Made by a program: the position numbers and the translations under genes. 64,000 nt of DNA from Tabrizicola piscis (GTDB lineage: Bacteria > Pseudomonadota > Alphaproteobacteria > Rhodobacterales > Rhodobacteraceae), in the NCBI RefSeq assembly GCF_003940805.1, contig NZ_CP034328.1, forward strand, positions 1,091,001-1,155,000. Reading direction: 5' to 3'. Under the pieces are notes generated by a model, which did no database searches, was not told where the DNA came from, and saw only the letters and a list, made by a program, of their open reading frames with translations. Shown piece after piece: positions 53,811 through 64,000 of this stretch (its first letter is position 1; each line of letters opens with the position of its first letter).

Positions 53811-54578
53811 ATGATACGCCTACTTCTCCCAGCGCTCGCCGCGACAACATTTGCTGGAGTTTCGCTTTCCTTCTGGCGCCTCTCCTACGGGTACACCGAC
53901 TGGGCAGTCCTCAGTCTGATCCCACTAGCCATGACGATTTTCATGGGCGTTTGGCCTCTGAATCTGGAGCCCTGGACGGTCCGATTGACGTTGGTTCTAC
54001 GACAGAACTCTCCTCTCAAATCCTTCCTCACTGGTCGGTTACGAGCGACAGCGCTCTCAGCGATTTTCGTGGTTGTCGCAGTTACTCTTCTAGCTTGGCA
54101 GTCGCTGGACGCAACGGCATCAGAGGCCGGGATAATGCTCGCGGCATTCTTGGTTTCGGGATGCATCTTTTCCTTTGGGAAAAGCCTTGTGATGCGCCAT
54201 CTCAAACAGCCGTTTGCCCAAGTCTACTCGACTTCACTGTTCACGTGGCTGATTGCAGTACCGTTCACTTTTCTCATTGCAGCCTATACTTGGACATGGA
54301 GCAGCCAGCCCGGCTCCATGCTTGATGCAAGCTTGCCGGAGGCTCTGCAGATCGGCCTTTCGAATCTGCCCGAAAGAGGGGGGTGGATAAGCACGGTACT
54401 GTCCCTTCCGTATGGCTATGAGGCCGCCAAGCTTTGGGTAGTGATTCAGCTCCGTGACTATCATGTGGCGGGCTTTTTTTTCAGCTTGGACACGGCACTT
54501 TTCTCATTTGTGCTATGCCGGACGGCGATCATCGTCACCCAGTTCTTCGAAGCACACATAGTCAAGGTGCGAGAATGA
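53811..54578 (+). CDS. Six-helix membrane protein
   Basis: A 255-residue integral membrane protein starting at MIRLLLPALAATTFAG, with about six predicted helices (e.g. AVLSLIPLAMTIFMGVW, ALSAIFVVVAVTLLAW, LFTWLIAVPFTFLIAAYTW). No transporter motif is evident. The stop overlaps the next start by ATGA, so it is coupled to the 582-residue membrane-anchored protein. Base composition is lower in GC than flanking genes. Confidence 0.72.
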   Translation: MIRLLLPALAATTFAGVSLSFWRLSYGYTDWAVLSLIPLAMTIFMGVWPLNLEPWTVRLTLVLRQNSPLKSFLTGRLRATALSAIFVVVAVTLLAWQSLDATASEAGIMLAAFLVSGCIFSFGKSLVMRHLKQPFAQVYSTSLFTWLIAVPFTFLIAAYTWTWSSQPGSMLDASLPEALQIGLSNLPERGGWISTVLSLPYGYEAAKLWVVIQLRDYHVAGFFFSLDTALFSFVLCRTAIIVTQFFEAHIVKVRE

Positions 54579-56323
54579 AACCTCCGCAAGATACGACACC
54601 GCCCAAAGAGGAAGCTCCTGAGCTCACTGAAGCAACTAATTCAATCACATTGCCCCCTGAGAAGACCGGCGCGCCAAATCTGGCGCGTTGGTTTTGGGGA
54701 AGCATAGTGATTATGGCGACATTGACCATCTTTCTAACTGTGGTGGCAGCGTTGCGTCTGGGAAACGAAGGCGGAGCCGAGGCCCCGGCGACAGGTGCGG
54801 GGATCGGTTCTGCAATTGTGCCCAGCGAGCAGAGTGCAGTAGAGCTGTCGGAATGGCTCAGCAACGCAAGAGAGGTCGCACTCGAAGCCGTCAAGCGCCA
54901 AATCGATCCTCTACTGAATGACGCATACAAACCCGCTTACAATGCAATACCGCAGTATGCAGATTTCCATTTTTCGGTCGTGGGTGAGTACACTGAACTC
55001 AGCGCTGCAGCGTTCGGCGATTTCAGCGGCAACCTGGAAGAAATACTCTTTGGGGGCATCGATGAGCGCCTGCACAACGTCGGCATTGAGCTCGACAACA
55101 TATTCAACTCTGCATTTAGCGCGGCGTTGAATACATCTGTCGAGGCCCCCGGGTTAACAGAGTCCGGCCTAGGTTCGGTGACGAGGCAAGCTTTGCAAGA
55201 CGCCCAAGAGCGTATGCTCGTTACAGTTCCAGTAAGCACAGCTGCCGCAGTTGGCACAGCAGCATCACTGAAGGTCGCCGCAACGGCAATTGCAAAAAAA
55301 ATCGCTGCCAAGCTGGCCATCAAGGCAGCTGCAAAGACTGGTGGAAAATGGGCGGTGGCAGTAACCGGAGCTGGTACGGGGGCTGCAATTTGCTCTCCGA
55401 CAGGACCTGGTGCAGGATTCTGCGCGGCACTTGGTGGCGTCGGCGCATGGTTCTTGGCAGACAGCGCAATTGTGAGAATTGACGAGTACTGGACCCGAGA
55501 CGAGTTTGAAGCAGATCTTCGCAAGATGATTGACGACCAGAAGTCAGCGCATAGAGCGGCATTGGAAGGAGCACTGACGGCCCGCGCTGTCGCAGTTCAC
55601 AAATTGACCAGCGAGATCGTACAGCAGCACGACTTCACGCTGCGGCAGCTTTCGGGGATCGGAAATGCAGAAATGTGCGAAATCGCTGCAGACTTGGCAG
55701 CAAGGTATGAACTGATGCGCGTGAATCTGAGCGCACGCACGCCAGGCAAGTTGGCATCGATCCAGTCTGCTGTTTCCGCGAACTCCGAAAGCCTAACGCT
55801 TGGGCCAATAGTGCGCGAGATAGAGAAAAATCTTGAGGGCGCGGCGCTTGTTACTGTCTCTGCAGCCCGCATCGAAGGCAACTTTCCGCTGGACTTTCGC
55901 TCAGACGGGGACATTTCCGGCACTCTCTTTGTTGGTGTGGCAGCAATAGACTTCGCCAATCAGCAGGCATTGGAGTTAGTTGGATTCAAAGTGAATATGG
56001 AACCCAGCACACAAGTTTCAAAAGACAGTCCGCTGAGTATTTCCTTCAAGATAAAGCAACACGGAAGTATATGGAATCTATGGAGTGATCAATTCTTCGG
56101 CGGCGCTGTTGTCGTGCAGATATTGGATGCCATCGGAACATCGGGTGGCCTGGAACACGAAATCACACTTCCTTTGCCGATCGAACACGATCAAGGCGCT
56201 GAGAGTATCGAGGACGTAGAAGCAGTTCGGCGCGAACAGGCGGGCCAAACAACGGTCGATCTTACGCTACGGTTCAGGGCCGAACCCTTGGCCGAACTAC
56301 AAAAGTTGCGGGGTTGCCAGTAG
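54575..56323 (+). CDS. Membrane-anchored protein with Ala/Gly-rich segment
   Basis: A 582-residue protein. An acidic cytoplasmic N-terminus is followed by one helix (WGSIVIMATLTIFLTVVAAL, about 40-60), then a long extracytoplasmic or cytoplasmic region. A second hydrophobic Ala/Gly-rich stretch (about 230-310, e.g. AAAKTGGKWAVAVTGAGTG) recalls glycine-zipper or pore-like segments. The C-terminal 200 residues look like a beta-rich domain (DISGTLFVGVAAIDF). No family recognised. Paired with the upstream membrane gene; a membrane-acting effector is one guess. Confidence 0.65.
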   Translation: MKPPQDTTPPKEEAPELTEATNSITLPPEKTGAPNLARWFWGSIVIMATLTIFLTVVAALRLGNEGGAEAPATGAGIGSAIVPSEQSAVELSEWLSNAREVALEAVKRQIDPLLNDAYKPAYNAIPQYADFHFSVVGEYTELSAAAFGDFSGNLEEILFGGIDERLHNVGIELDNIFNSAFSAALNTSVEAPGLTESGLGSVTRQALQDAQERMLVTVPVSTAAAVGTAASLKVAATAIAKKIAAKLAIKAAAKTGGKWAVAVTGAGTGAAICSPTGPGAGFCAALGGVGAWFLADSAIVRIDEYWTRDEFEADLRKMIDDQKSAHRAALEGALTARAVAVHKLTSEIVQQHDFTLRQLSGIGNAEMCEIAADLAARYELMRVNLSARTPGKLASIQSAVSANSESLTLGPIVREIEKNLEGAALVTVSAARIEGNFPLDFRSDGDISGTLFVGVAAIDFANQQALELVGFKVNMEPSTQVSKDSPLSISFKIKQHGSIWNLWSDQFFGGAVVVQILDAIGTSGGLEHEITLPLPIEHDQGAESIEDVEAVRREQAGQTTVDLTLRFRAEPLAELQKLRGCQ

Positions 56324-56408
56324 ACACGATCTTCAGGTTTGCCACTCTTCCTCAGTCAACTACGATTTCGCGCTTTTGACTATTGGTAACTGGCTCCCAT
56401 GGACTCCG

Positions 56409-56765
56409 TCACATGGACCGGTGAGCCAACTTGTACTTCTGTCCCCGCCGATCAACGATACGCGCCGTCACGAGGCGCATGCTGGCATTGAGTGGAACCC
56501 ATGCTGCCGCGGTTCCGTTCAACTCCAGCTCTGAAGCGACGGCAGCGAACAGCTTCGACCCGTAAGGGTATCTTGGGGTTCCGTGGAGCAACGACTTCGG
56601 CATCAGTTTCGCAACTATCCTTTCGATGGCCGAGTTCGCCAGGAGATCCTCTTCGCCATCCCGCTGTGCCTTTCGGATGTCCTCGACAAGTTTGGCCAAA
56701 AGGATGCTCTCGCCGACGATATTAAACAGTGTAACCCCAAGTGTTGGAAAGCTGAGCACGTTCAT
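56409..56765 (-). CDS. Hypothetical protein
   Basis: A 118-residue frame (MNVLSFPTLGVTLFNIVGES) on the minus strand, with a helical middle (AKLVEDIRKAQRDGEEDLLA) and a C-terminal basic part. No clear Shine-Dalgarno and no recognised domain; codon use is not decisive. The neighbouring 56766-57050 holds no gene I can support. Confidence 0.4.
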   Translation of the reverse strand: MNVLSFPTLGVTLFNIVGESILLAKLVEDIRKAQRDGEEDLLANSAIERIVAKLMPKSLLHGTPRYPYGSKLFAAVASELELNGTAAAWVPLNASMRLVTARIVDRRGQKYKLAHRSM

Positions 56766-57050
56766 CTTTACGACGCTTATGAGCTGGTCCGCTCCCAGCC
56801 TCGTGGCATTGACGTCATAGTGCGGACGATTGCAGACTGAACTGAGCTATCCATGCGGCAGTCCATTAAGTTGGTGTGTGAGCGTGCAGCCCTAAGGTCT
56901 GCCGCCAACACTCAAACTCCAGTTTATCGGATGCGGCACATCTTCAGCAAGCTGCCGCGTCGTAGGGGTAAGCGTCGCGTCTGACGGCTAGCTGTATCCC
57001 GCATGACGGCGGGCGCAATTGTGCACCCGACGGGCGCTTGCCACTACCGG

Positions 57051-58367
57051 TCATTGAAAAACCGGTGCCGCTTCTTCGATGCCAACGAGGATCCGGTTCC
57101 ACACGCGGTCAACCAGAGCCTTTCCATTGGAAATGTCGAAGCTCGCAGTTTCCAACACCGTCTCCTGACCCGTCACCCGGAACCGCGCGCGGATCCCTTC
57201 CTCGTCGCCAAGAGCCGCATGGTGCGGATAGAGCAGCGTCAAGCGTGGTGCCTTGTAGATGTGCGCATAAGCCATCATCTGGTAGACATCTGCCTGGGAA
57301 ACGCCCTGTTTCGGATCGTCGATCCGGGCGGAAATCCTCTTCCATTTCGTATCGATCACATGGACAACCTGACCAGCGCGCCAGATCAGAATGTCGGGTT
57401 TGGTCTGGAACACTTCCCGTTCGTCATCAAGCGATGTCAGGCAGAATAGGCGGCCACCCTGCAGTGTCACGCGGAATTCGGACCCTGCCACCGCCCTTGA
57501 GACGAGACGGCCGATATATTCCTCGAACAGGGCATTCATCTCGAACAGCAACGCCGATCCCTGCCCCGATCCGGCGCTGGTCGTTTGGTATCGGTTGCGC
57601 AGGAACAGCTGCGCCATTCCGAACAGTTCCTGCCAAGAGCGATTGGTGCGATCGATGACGACATCTACCCAACGCAGCGCCGGGATCGAAACCTCTGCGA
57701 CATCGGCATAGACGAAGGCCAGTTCCCTCAGGCGCTGAACATTCGTCGCGTTGCGCGACATCCGCGCAAGATGCCCGATGGTCGCTTTCATGATCCTGTT
57801 AAGGGAGATGTCCTCGGACAACTCGTCAAAGCGGCATGCCAAGCGACCGGGATTTGCGATGTGGCGGGTGAATTGTCGCGGGATATCCAGCGATCCGCGC
57901 AAGGTCGGCAGGTCGCCCTCATGACGGGAATAGCGCCGTGGCATGCCCCGGCGGACTGCCTCGGTCAGCTTGTCACAAAAGATGCGGATCAGGATTTCCA
58001 GAAGTGTTTCACGCTGCCAGTCGAGCTCGGTCATGCGTCCGGTCTCGATCTTCAGGTCAAGAGCCACCGCGAGCATGTGGACAAGGCGCTTGCGAATTTC
58101 GCGCGTCTCTTGTCGCGAGCCTTCCTTTTCGCCGACGTCGATCTTCGGCAAGATTTCCAGCGTGCAGCCGGGCACCGCCATAACGCCAATCACCCCTCGC
58201 GCCCGCAGGTCATGGCGACGGTGTTCTAACACCCCCCCGCCACCACGCCCCGCGAAAATAGACGCGTTTGCAAATGACGCCAGCCTTCCAGCCAAAGGCT
58301 CTGGGATGCACCCCGGCCCTTCGCCATAAGGCAAACTCTTCCATTCTTGGAGGAAGTAGGGCTGCAT
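57051..58367 (-). CDS. mcrC: McrC-like nuclease subunit of McrBC
   Basis: A 438-residue McrC-type protein: an N-terminal beta domain (GGGVLEHRRHDLRARGVIGVM), a helical middle and a C-terminal PD-(D/E)XK nuclease (QTKPDILIWR, VHVIDTKWKRI). It is recruited by McrB to cut modified DNA. Its start overlaps the last base of mcrB's stop, so the two genes are one transcriptional unit. Confidence 0.9.
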   Translation of the reverse strand: MQPYFLQEWKSLPYGEGPGCIPEPLAGRLASFANASIFAGRGGGGVLEHRRHDLRARGVIGVMAVPGCTLEILPKIDVGEKEGSRQETREIRKRLVHMLAVALDLKIETGRMTELDWQRETLLEILIRIFCDKLTEAVRRGMPRRYSRHEGDLPTLRGSLDIPRQFTRHIANPGRLACRFDELSEDISLNRIMKATIGHLARMSRNATNVQRLRELAFVYADVAEVSIPALRWVDVVIDRTNRSWQELFGMAQLFLRNRYQTTSAGSGQGSALLFEMNALFEEYIGRLVSRAVAGSEFRVTLQGGRLFCLTSLDDEREVFQTKPDILIWRAGQVVHVIDTKWKRISARIDDPKQGVSQADVYQMMAYAHIYKAPRLTLLYPHHAALGDEEGIRARFRVTGQETVLETASFDISNGKALVDRVWNRILVGIEEAAPVFQ

Positions 58368-61132
58368 CAGTCTTTAAACTCAGAGAAGTCGAACTGATCC
58401 TTCACGCGCCAGCGCAGCCGCTCACCGGTTAAATCGTCGCCAGTGATGACAGATTTTTTCCATGGGATGGCTTCCAGAAATCGCGCAGCTTTCGCATTGG
58501 GTGAATCACCTAGAACAGCGGCCACCTTTGCCCAATCCTCGTAAAAATACTCCGCCAACAGCGGAATGACCTTGTGCCGCATGACGTCCTCGACGGCCTC
58601 GGGCGATGTGCAACCAGTGAAATAGGCGTGCCCGATCTGGTGTTCACGGTCGAACAGGTACTCGATGCGTTCGTTGATCGTGGCCAGCAGCTTCTGCAGG
58701 TTGATCCCGCCGATATTCGGGGACAGGAAAGAGGGGTCCGGCATCAGTTCCTTGAAGGTGAAGCGGCGGCGCAGGGCGGTATCCAAAAGCGCAATCGAGC
58801 GGTCGGCCGTATTCATGGTGCCAATGATGTGCAGGTTGGGCGGCACTCCGAAGCGCTTCTTCGAGTAGGGCAAGGTCAGCTGGATTTCGTCCCGACGCCC
58901 GAGGCGCTTGTCTGGTTCCAGCAGAGTGATCAGTTCGCCAAATACCTTAGAGATGTTGGCGCGGTTGATCTCGTCGATGATCAGGACATGGTCACGGGCA
59001 GAGTTGTCAGCCACCGCCGCACGTTTGCCAAATACTACCTCCTCCAGTGCGTCCCAGTCGATGAGGGACTGGTTCAGCTTGTAGACGGAATGCCGCCTGA
59101 ACGCGTTCGGATAAAATCGGCCGCGATCGGTCCCGACCTCGTCGCGCCAAATCCAATCGACGGTTCTTCTATGGGGATGAAATTCCGCGTCCCCGTCGTA
59201 GTAGTAATCGCCAGTGATCTTGCCAAATGCCTTGATGCGATCACGCCCGTCAGACACCACAACGTAGTCACCAATTTGCATGTCCGATCTGAACGAGTAG
59301 GTGACGACGATATTGCCGTCATGCCCTGTCGCCTCGGCGTCCTTGTGCGACCGCCACTCATTGAAAATCTGGTTGAAGTCGTCGAACCTCTCGTCGGACC
59401 AATCAATATCCCCACCCCAGCCAACGTGGATCAGCCCATTATCCAAACCAAAGCGTATCCGGTACTCTTCCACCTGGCGTCGACCTAGTGCGACTTTGAA
59501 CACGCGTGCGTTCCGGTCCAGCCGTGAAACAGTCCCGGCCTGAGAACTGTCGAGGCGCGCACGTTCGCTGATCCGCTTGAACACCCCCTCGGTCGGCTTC
59601 AAACGAAAGCCCACTCCAGCGCCGAGTTCTTCAGGTCCTTCCCTCGCATCATCTCCCGTGCTTGGTTGAAGCCCTTCAACGAATTCCTCGTATGACATGG
59701 ATTGGTGGAAGGTGACGAACTCGATCCGCTCTTCCTTCATCAGGCTTTGGTACTCGGCCATCAGCTGTTTCCGGTGCTCCTCGCCAATCAGCTTGTCAGC
59801 AACTTCTTCGCCCAGACAAAGGCGAACCGCCTCCCAAGCCGTCTGGTAGGTCTTTCCGGTGCCAGGAGGTCCATAGAGGATCAGGTTGGTCGTCGCTGTC
59901 TGAACGGCGTGCGGCATGATCCCATCCTTTGCAGCTCCGTCCCGCGCCAGGACAAAGGTATACTCGGTCGTCGTACTGCGCTCCGGCCCGGAACGTGTGG
60001 GTTCCGGGACCGTGGCGAACTTCTGGAACATCTCACCTTCAAGCGCCTGGCAGACATTTGCCCAGTTCCGAACCAGGCCACACATGTCATGCAGATCACC
60101 GGCGCGGATCGTCACCGACGGCACCCCGGCTTCGCGGGCAGGTTCGATGAAATAATTGAGGGCAACGAGGCGCGCGCGCTCTGCCCCGCGCATCAGGTGG
60201 GTGTACTGTTCCGGCAACGGCAAAGGCTCGTCGTTCTGATCGACGATGATGTAACCTGCAGCATGCAGGCGTGCCGCCGCATCGTGCGGCTGGCTCCACC
60301 CTCCCGTGAGTGCATTTGCAGGCTTGCCGAGGAGGAACCCGACGATTGGCTTGGTCGGAAAGCGCTTATCCATGCGCGGCTTGCTGGATCGCACCCAATA
60401 CTTGGATGGCTCTTCAAACCCTGAAAACACATCTGCATAGGCACCGGATGCGCGGAATTGATCAAGGGCATCCATAGCAGCTTCGATCTTGTCGCGACTG
60501 AAGGGGCCATCGCGACCGTTCGCCCCCTTGCGAAGGACGCGGTACCCCAGAGCTTCCAGCCTTGCGAACGATTGCGCCTCGCTGAAGCCGTTGAAGAACT
60601 CCTTGGCCGAAAGAGTGCGGCCTTGGGGAAGATGGCCCAAGGCCGCCGCGACGATGGCCTTGGCCGGGTAGGATTTGTCCTTGCCCTCATCGGTTACCCA
60701 CACCTGCGGGCTGGCAAAACCACTGCGCGCAAGGAAAGCCTTCAGCCCCAGCTGATCGCACTCCTGCATCGCGGCATCGACTTCCTTGCGGGTGAGGCGG
60801 TCCAGCACGGCTTGGTGTTCTGCCTTGTCAGGCACATTTGTCTGTTCGGTCAGGAATGAGTGATAGAGCTTCAGCGATTGCTGGAGGCTGGCGAGGCCGG
60901 TGCGCAAGACACCATCAATGGGCACCGGCGACGGGTTTGGGCGTTCGGCGCGCTCGTCCTCTGCCGTATAGGCAAATCGGTTCAGGATACTGTCCCGATC
61001 CTCTTGCACGAACAACTCGTCCAGATCGCCCAAGTACTGCTCAACACGCTTGGCGCTGCTCACCCGAGAGGACGCGGTCGCGTCGGTATGTCCTTGTGAA
61101 ACCAGCCACTTCCGAAAATCGTCCTGCTTCAT
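58367..61132 (-). CDS. mcrB: McrB-like GTPase with unusual N-terminal and inserted domains
   Basis: A 921-residue McrB-family AAA+ protein: Walker A GPPGTGKTYQT (421-428), IDEINRANISKVFGEL, the GTP-type signature GTMNTADRSIALLD and DTALRRRF. The N-terminus differs from E. coli McrB. Two related segments of about 85 residues lie at 115-200 and 213-297, each with a W/YWV...YP(T/A)K(P/A)I core and a GY(R/I) ending. Between Walker A and NTAD an insert (about 545-665, LIHVGWGGDIDWS ... IGDYVVVSDGRDRIKAFGKI) resembles a PUA/EVE-like base-reading domain. They probably read a DNA modification. The start has no strong Shine-Dalgarno. Confidence 0.88.
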   Translation of the reverse strand: MKQDDFRKWLVSQGHTDATASSRVSSAKRVEQYLGDLDELFVQEDRDSILNRFAYTAEDERAERPNPSPVPIDGVLRTGLASLQQSLKLYHSFLTEQTNVPDKAEHQAVLDRLTRKEVDAAMQECDQLGLKAFLARSGFASPQVWVTDEGKDKSYPAKAIVAAALGHLPQGRTLSAKEFFNGFSEAQSFARLEALGYRVLRKGANGRDGPFSRDKIEAAMDALDQFRASGAYADVFSGFEEPSKYWVRSSKPRMDKRFPTKPIVGFLLGKPANALTGGWSQPHDAAARLHAAGYIIVDQNDEPLPLPEQYTHLMRGAERARLVALNYFIEPAREAGVPSVTIRAGDLHDMCGLVRNWANVCQALEGEMFQKFATVPEPTRSGPERSTTTEYTFVLARDGAAKDGIMPHAVQTATTNLILYGPPGTGKTYQTAWEAVRLCLGEEVADKLIGEEHRKQLMAEYQSLMKEERIEFVTFHQSMSYEEFVEGLQPSTGDDAREGPEELGAGVGFRLKPTEGVFKRISERARLDSSQAGTVSRLDRNARVFKVALGRRQVEEYRIRFGLDNGLIHVGWGGDIDWSDERFDDFNQIFNEWRSHKDAEATGHDGNIVVTYSFRSDMQIGDYVVVSDGRDRIKAFGKITGDYYYDGDAEFHPHRRTVDWIWRDEVGTDRGRFYPNAFRRHSVYKLNQSLIDWDALEEVVFGKRAAVADNSARDHVLIIDEINRANISKVFGELITLLEPDKRLGRRDEIQLTLPYSKKRFGVPPNLHIIGTMNTADRSIALLDTALRRRFTFKELMPDPSFLSPNIGGINLQKLLATINERIEYLFDREHQIGHAYFTGCTSPEAVEDVMRHKVIPLLAEYFYEDWAKVAAVLGDSPNAKAARFLEAIPWKKSVITGDDLTGERLRWRVKDQFDFSEFKD

Positions 61133-61329
61133 CGCCGTGCCCGTTCATTTTCCTGAGAGGTGCTGTTCCGAGGTCAGGAAGCCGGGGGCAATATCCTTGA
61201 TCGTCAATCACCGTCTAGAGATCCACGACTGGATGATGGCGGGAACTGGAATAGGGCGCAACTGCGAGTTGCCCGCCGCTGCTGTCGAGTGCCCTCTTGT
61301 GCGTGCTGGTGCGGTTCTTCTGTGGCGGT

Positions 61330-61349
61330 GTTGATGTGGCGTTGATGTG
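61330..61349 (+). repeat. Paired GTTGATG repeat, right arm site of element 1
   Basis: Identical over 20 bp to 14168-14187, beginning 79 bp before the att core at 61409. The rest of 61133-61408 is gene-free; it precedes mcrB and must hold its promoter. Confidence 0.75.
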
Positions 61350-61366
61350 GAATGGGGAACGCATAA

Positions 61367-61385
61367 AGCGCCCCTTGGGGGCGCT
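61367..61385 (-). terminator. Hairpin downstream of tRNA-fMet
   Basis: Arms AGCGCCCC and GGGGCGCT with a 3-nt loop, lying about 30 bp after the tRNA 3' end and followed by TTTATG on the minus strand. Likely the terminator of the rRNA operon. A close copy lies beside the 13975 att repeat. Confidence 0.55.
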
Positions 61386-61414
61386 GTTCAAGTATTTGAT
61401 ATGTTTTGTAAATT

Positions 61415-61491
<77 letters not shown>

Positions 61492-61670
61492 ACGTTTTCT
61501 TGCAGGTGGTCCGCTGCAGCCCGGTGTTCTTGGCATTTTGTCTGCCCTTGAAGGCGGTGCCTTTTTCCGGGCTGACGGGGCTGCTGGACCCCTCGACTGT
61601 ATCCCGAGGGCATTGTTGCGATCGGGGGGTAGGGTGATATCGTATGGAGAGAGGATGGTCTCTTTTCAGG

Positions 61671-61784
61671 ACTGGCGGTGACCTACTCTCCCACGTCTTG
61701 AGACGCAGTACCATTGGCGCGACGGCACTTAACGGCCGAGTTCGGGATGGGATCGGGTGTTTTGCTCGTGCTATGGCCACCAGT
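61671..61784 (-). rRNA. rrf: 5S ribosomal RNA
   Basis: About 114 nt with conserved 5S features: CTGGTGG...CCGCCAG ends pairing as helix I, CCCGATCCCATCCCGAACTC in loop region B/C, and GGGAGAGTAGG. Ends are estimated to within a few bases. Confidence 0.93.
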
Positions 61785-61897
61785 CCGGGGAAGAGACCAG
61801 GGACCGTTGTTTTCGGTCCCTGACATCAGTGATTGTTCCAAGTCTGTGTTTGCTTTTGACGATCCGCAGAGGCTTATTGCCTTGCTGTTACCGGATC

Positions 61898-64000
<2,103 letters not shown>

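Overview
The window reads as chromosomal DNA of a GC-rich alphaproteobacterium, most likely of the Rhodobacteraceae. Reasons: an rRNA operon ordered 23S-5S-initiator tRNA-fMet on the minus strand at the right edge, an Rrf2-linked cysTWA operon, and a Rhodobacter-type integrase/VRR-NUC/Dcm early module. No database search was possible; family calls come from motifs read by eye.

Left flank (1-7.9 kb), core-like: a minus-strand sulfate/thiosulfate ABC operon (small gene, binding protein, frameshifted cysT, cysW, short cysA). It has a recognisable promoter/operator and an upstream Rrf2 regulator gene. Next come an Lrp/AsnC regulator, an RBBP9/YdeN-type hydrolase, small membrane and lipoprotein genes, and a decayed Fic gene.

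Island (about 7.94-61.46 kb): accessory modules accreted next to tRNA-fMet. The 3' half of that tRNA occurs three times: decayed at 7943, 53/53 identical to the real gene at 13975, and in the intact tRNA at 61415. Paired GTTGA repeats lie at matching distances inside both ends of both elements, so they look like integrase arm sites. Element 2 (7.99-13.97 kb) has no integrase. It carries a three-gene operon with a HEPN plus Lon-like protein split by one in-frame stop, a 147-bp IS3-type MITE, and an intact Fic gene. Element 1 (14.03-61.41 kb) carries the following:
- a SIR2-like protein;
- a GIY-YIG/DEDDh fusion operon;
- a prophage-like early module (integrase, excisionase-like HTH, VRR-NUC, replication protein with iterons inside its gene, Dcm overprinted by a second protein);
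- a C5 methyltransferase with a divergent partner;
- an exonuclease-RecQ-UvrD fusion;
- DUF3489 and a terminase-like stub;
- an eight-gene co-directional array (35.45-51.79 kb);
- an exonuclease and a membrane-protein pair;
- McrBC.

The main candidate for an undescribed system is the eight-gene array. In transcription order it encodes a double AAA+ ATPase, a WYL regulator, a dual-specificity phosphatase/ADP-ribosylglycohydrolase fusion, an AddB-like nuclease, an AddA-like helicase-nuclease, an unknown protein, an HKD (phospholipase D-type) nuclease and an SNF2-type helicase. The last five genes overlap or nearly abut. This predicts a regulated DNA-processing defence machine, with the first three genes as sensor/control. 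It lacks the marker proteins of BREX, DISARM, Dnd or Zorya.

Right flank (61.4-64 kb): tRNA-fMet, 5S rRNA and the 3' three quarters of 23S rRNA, all on the minus strand.
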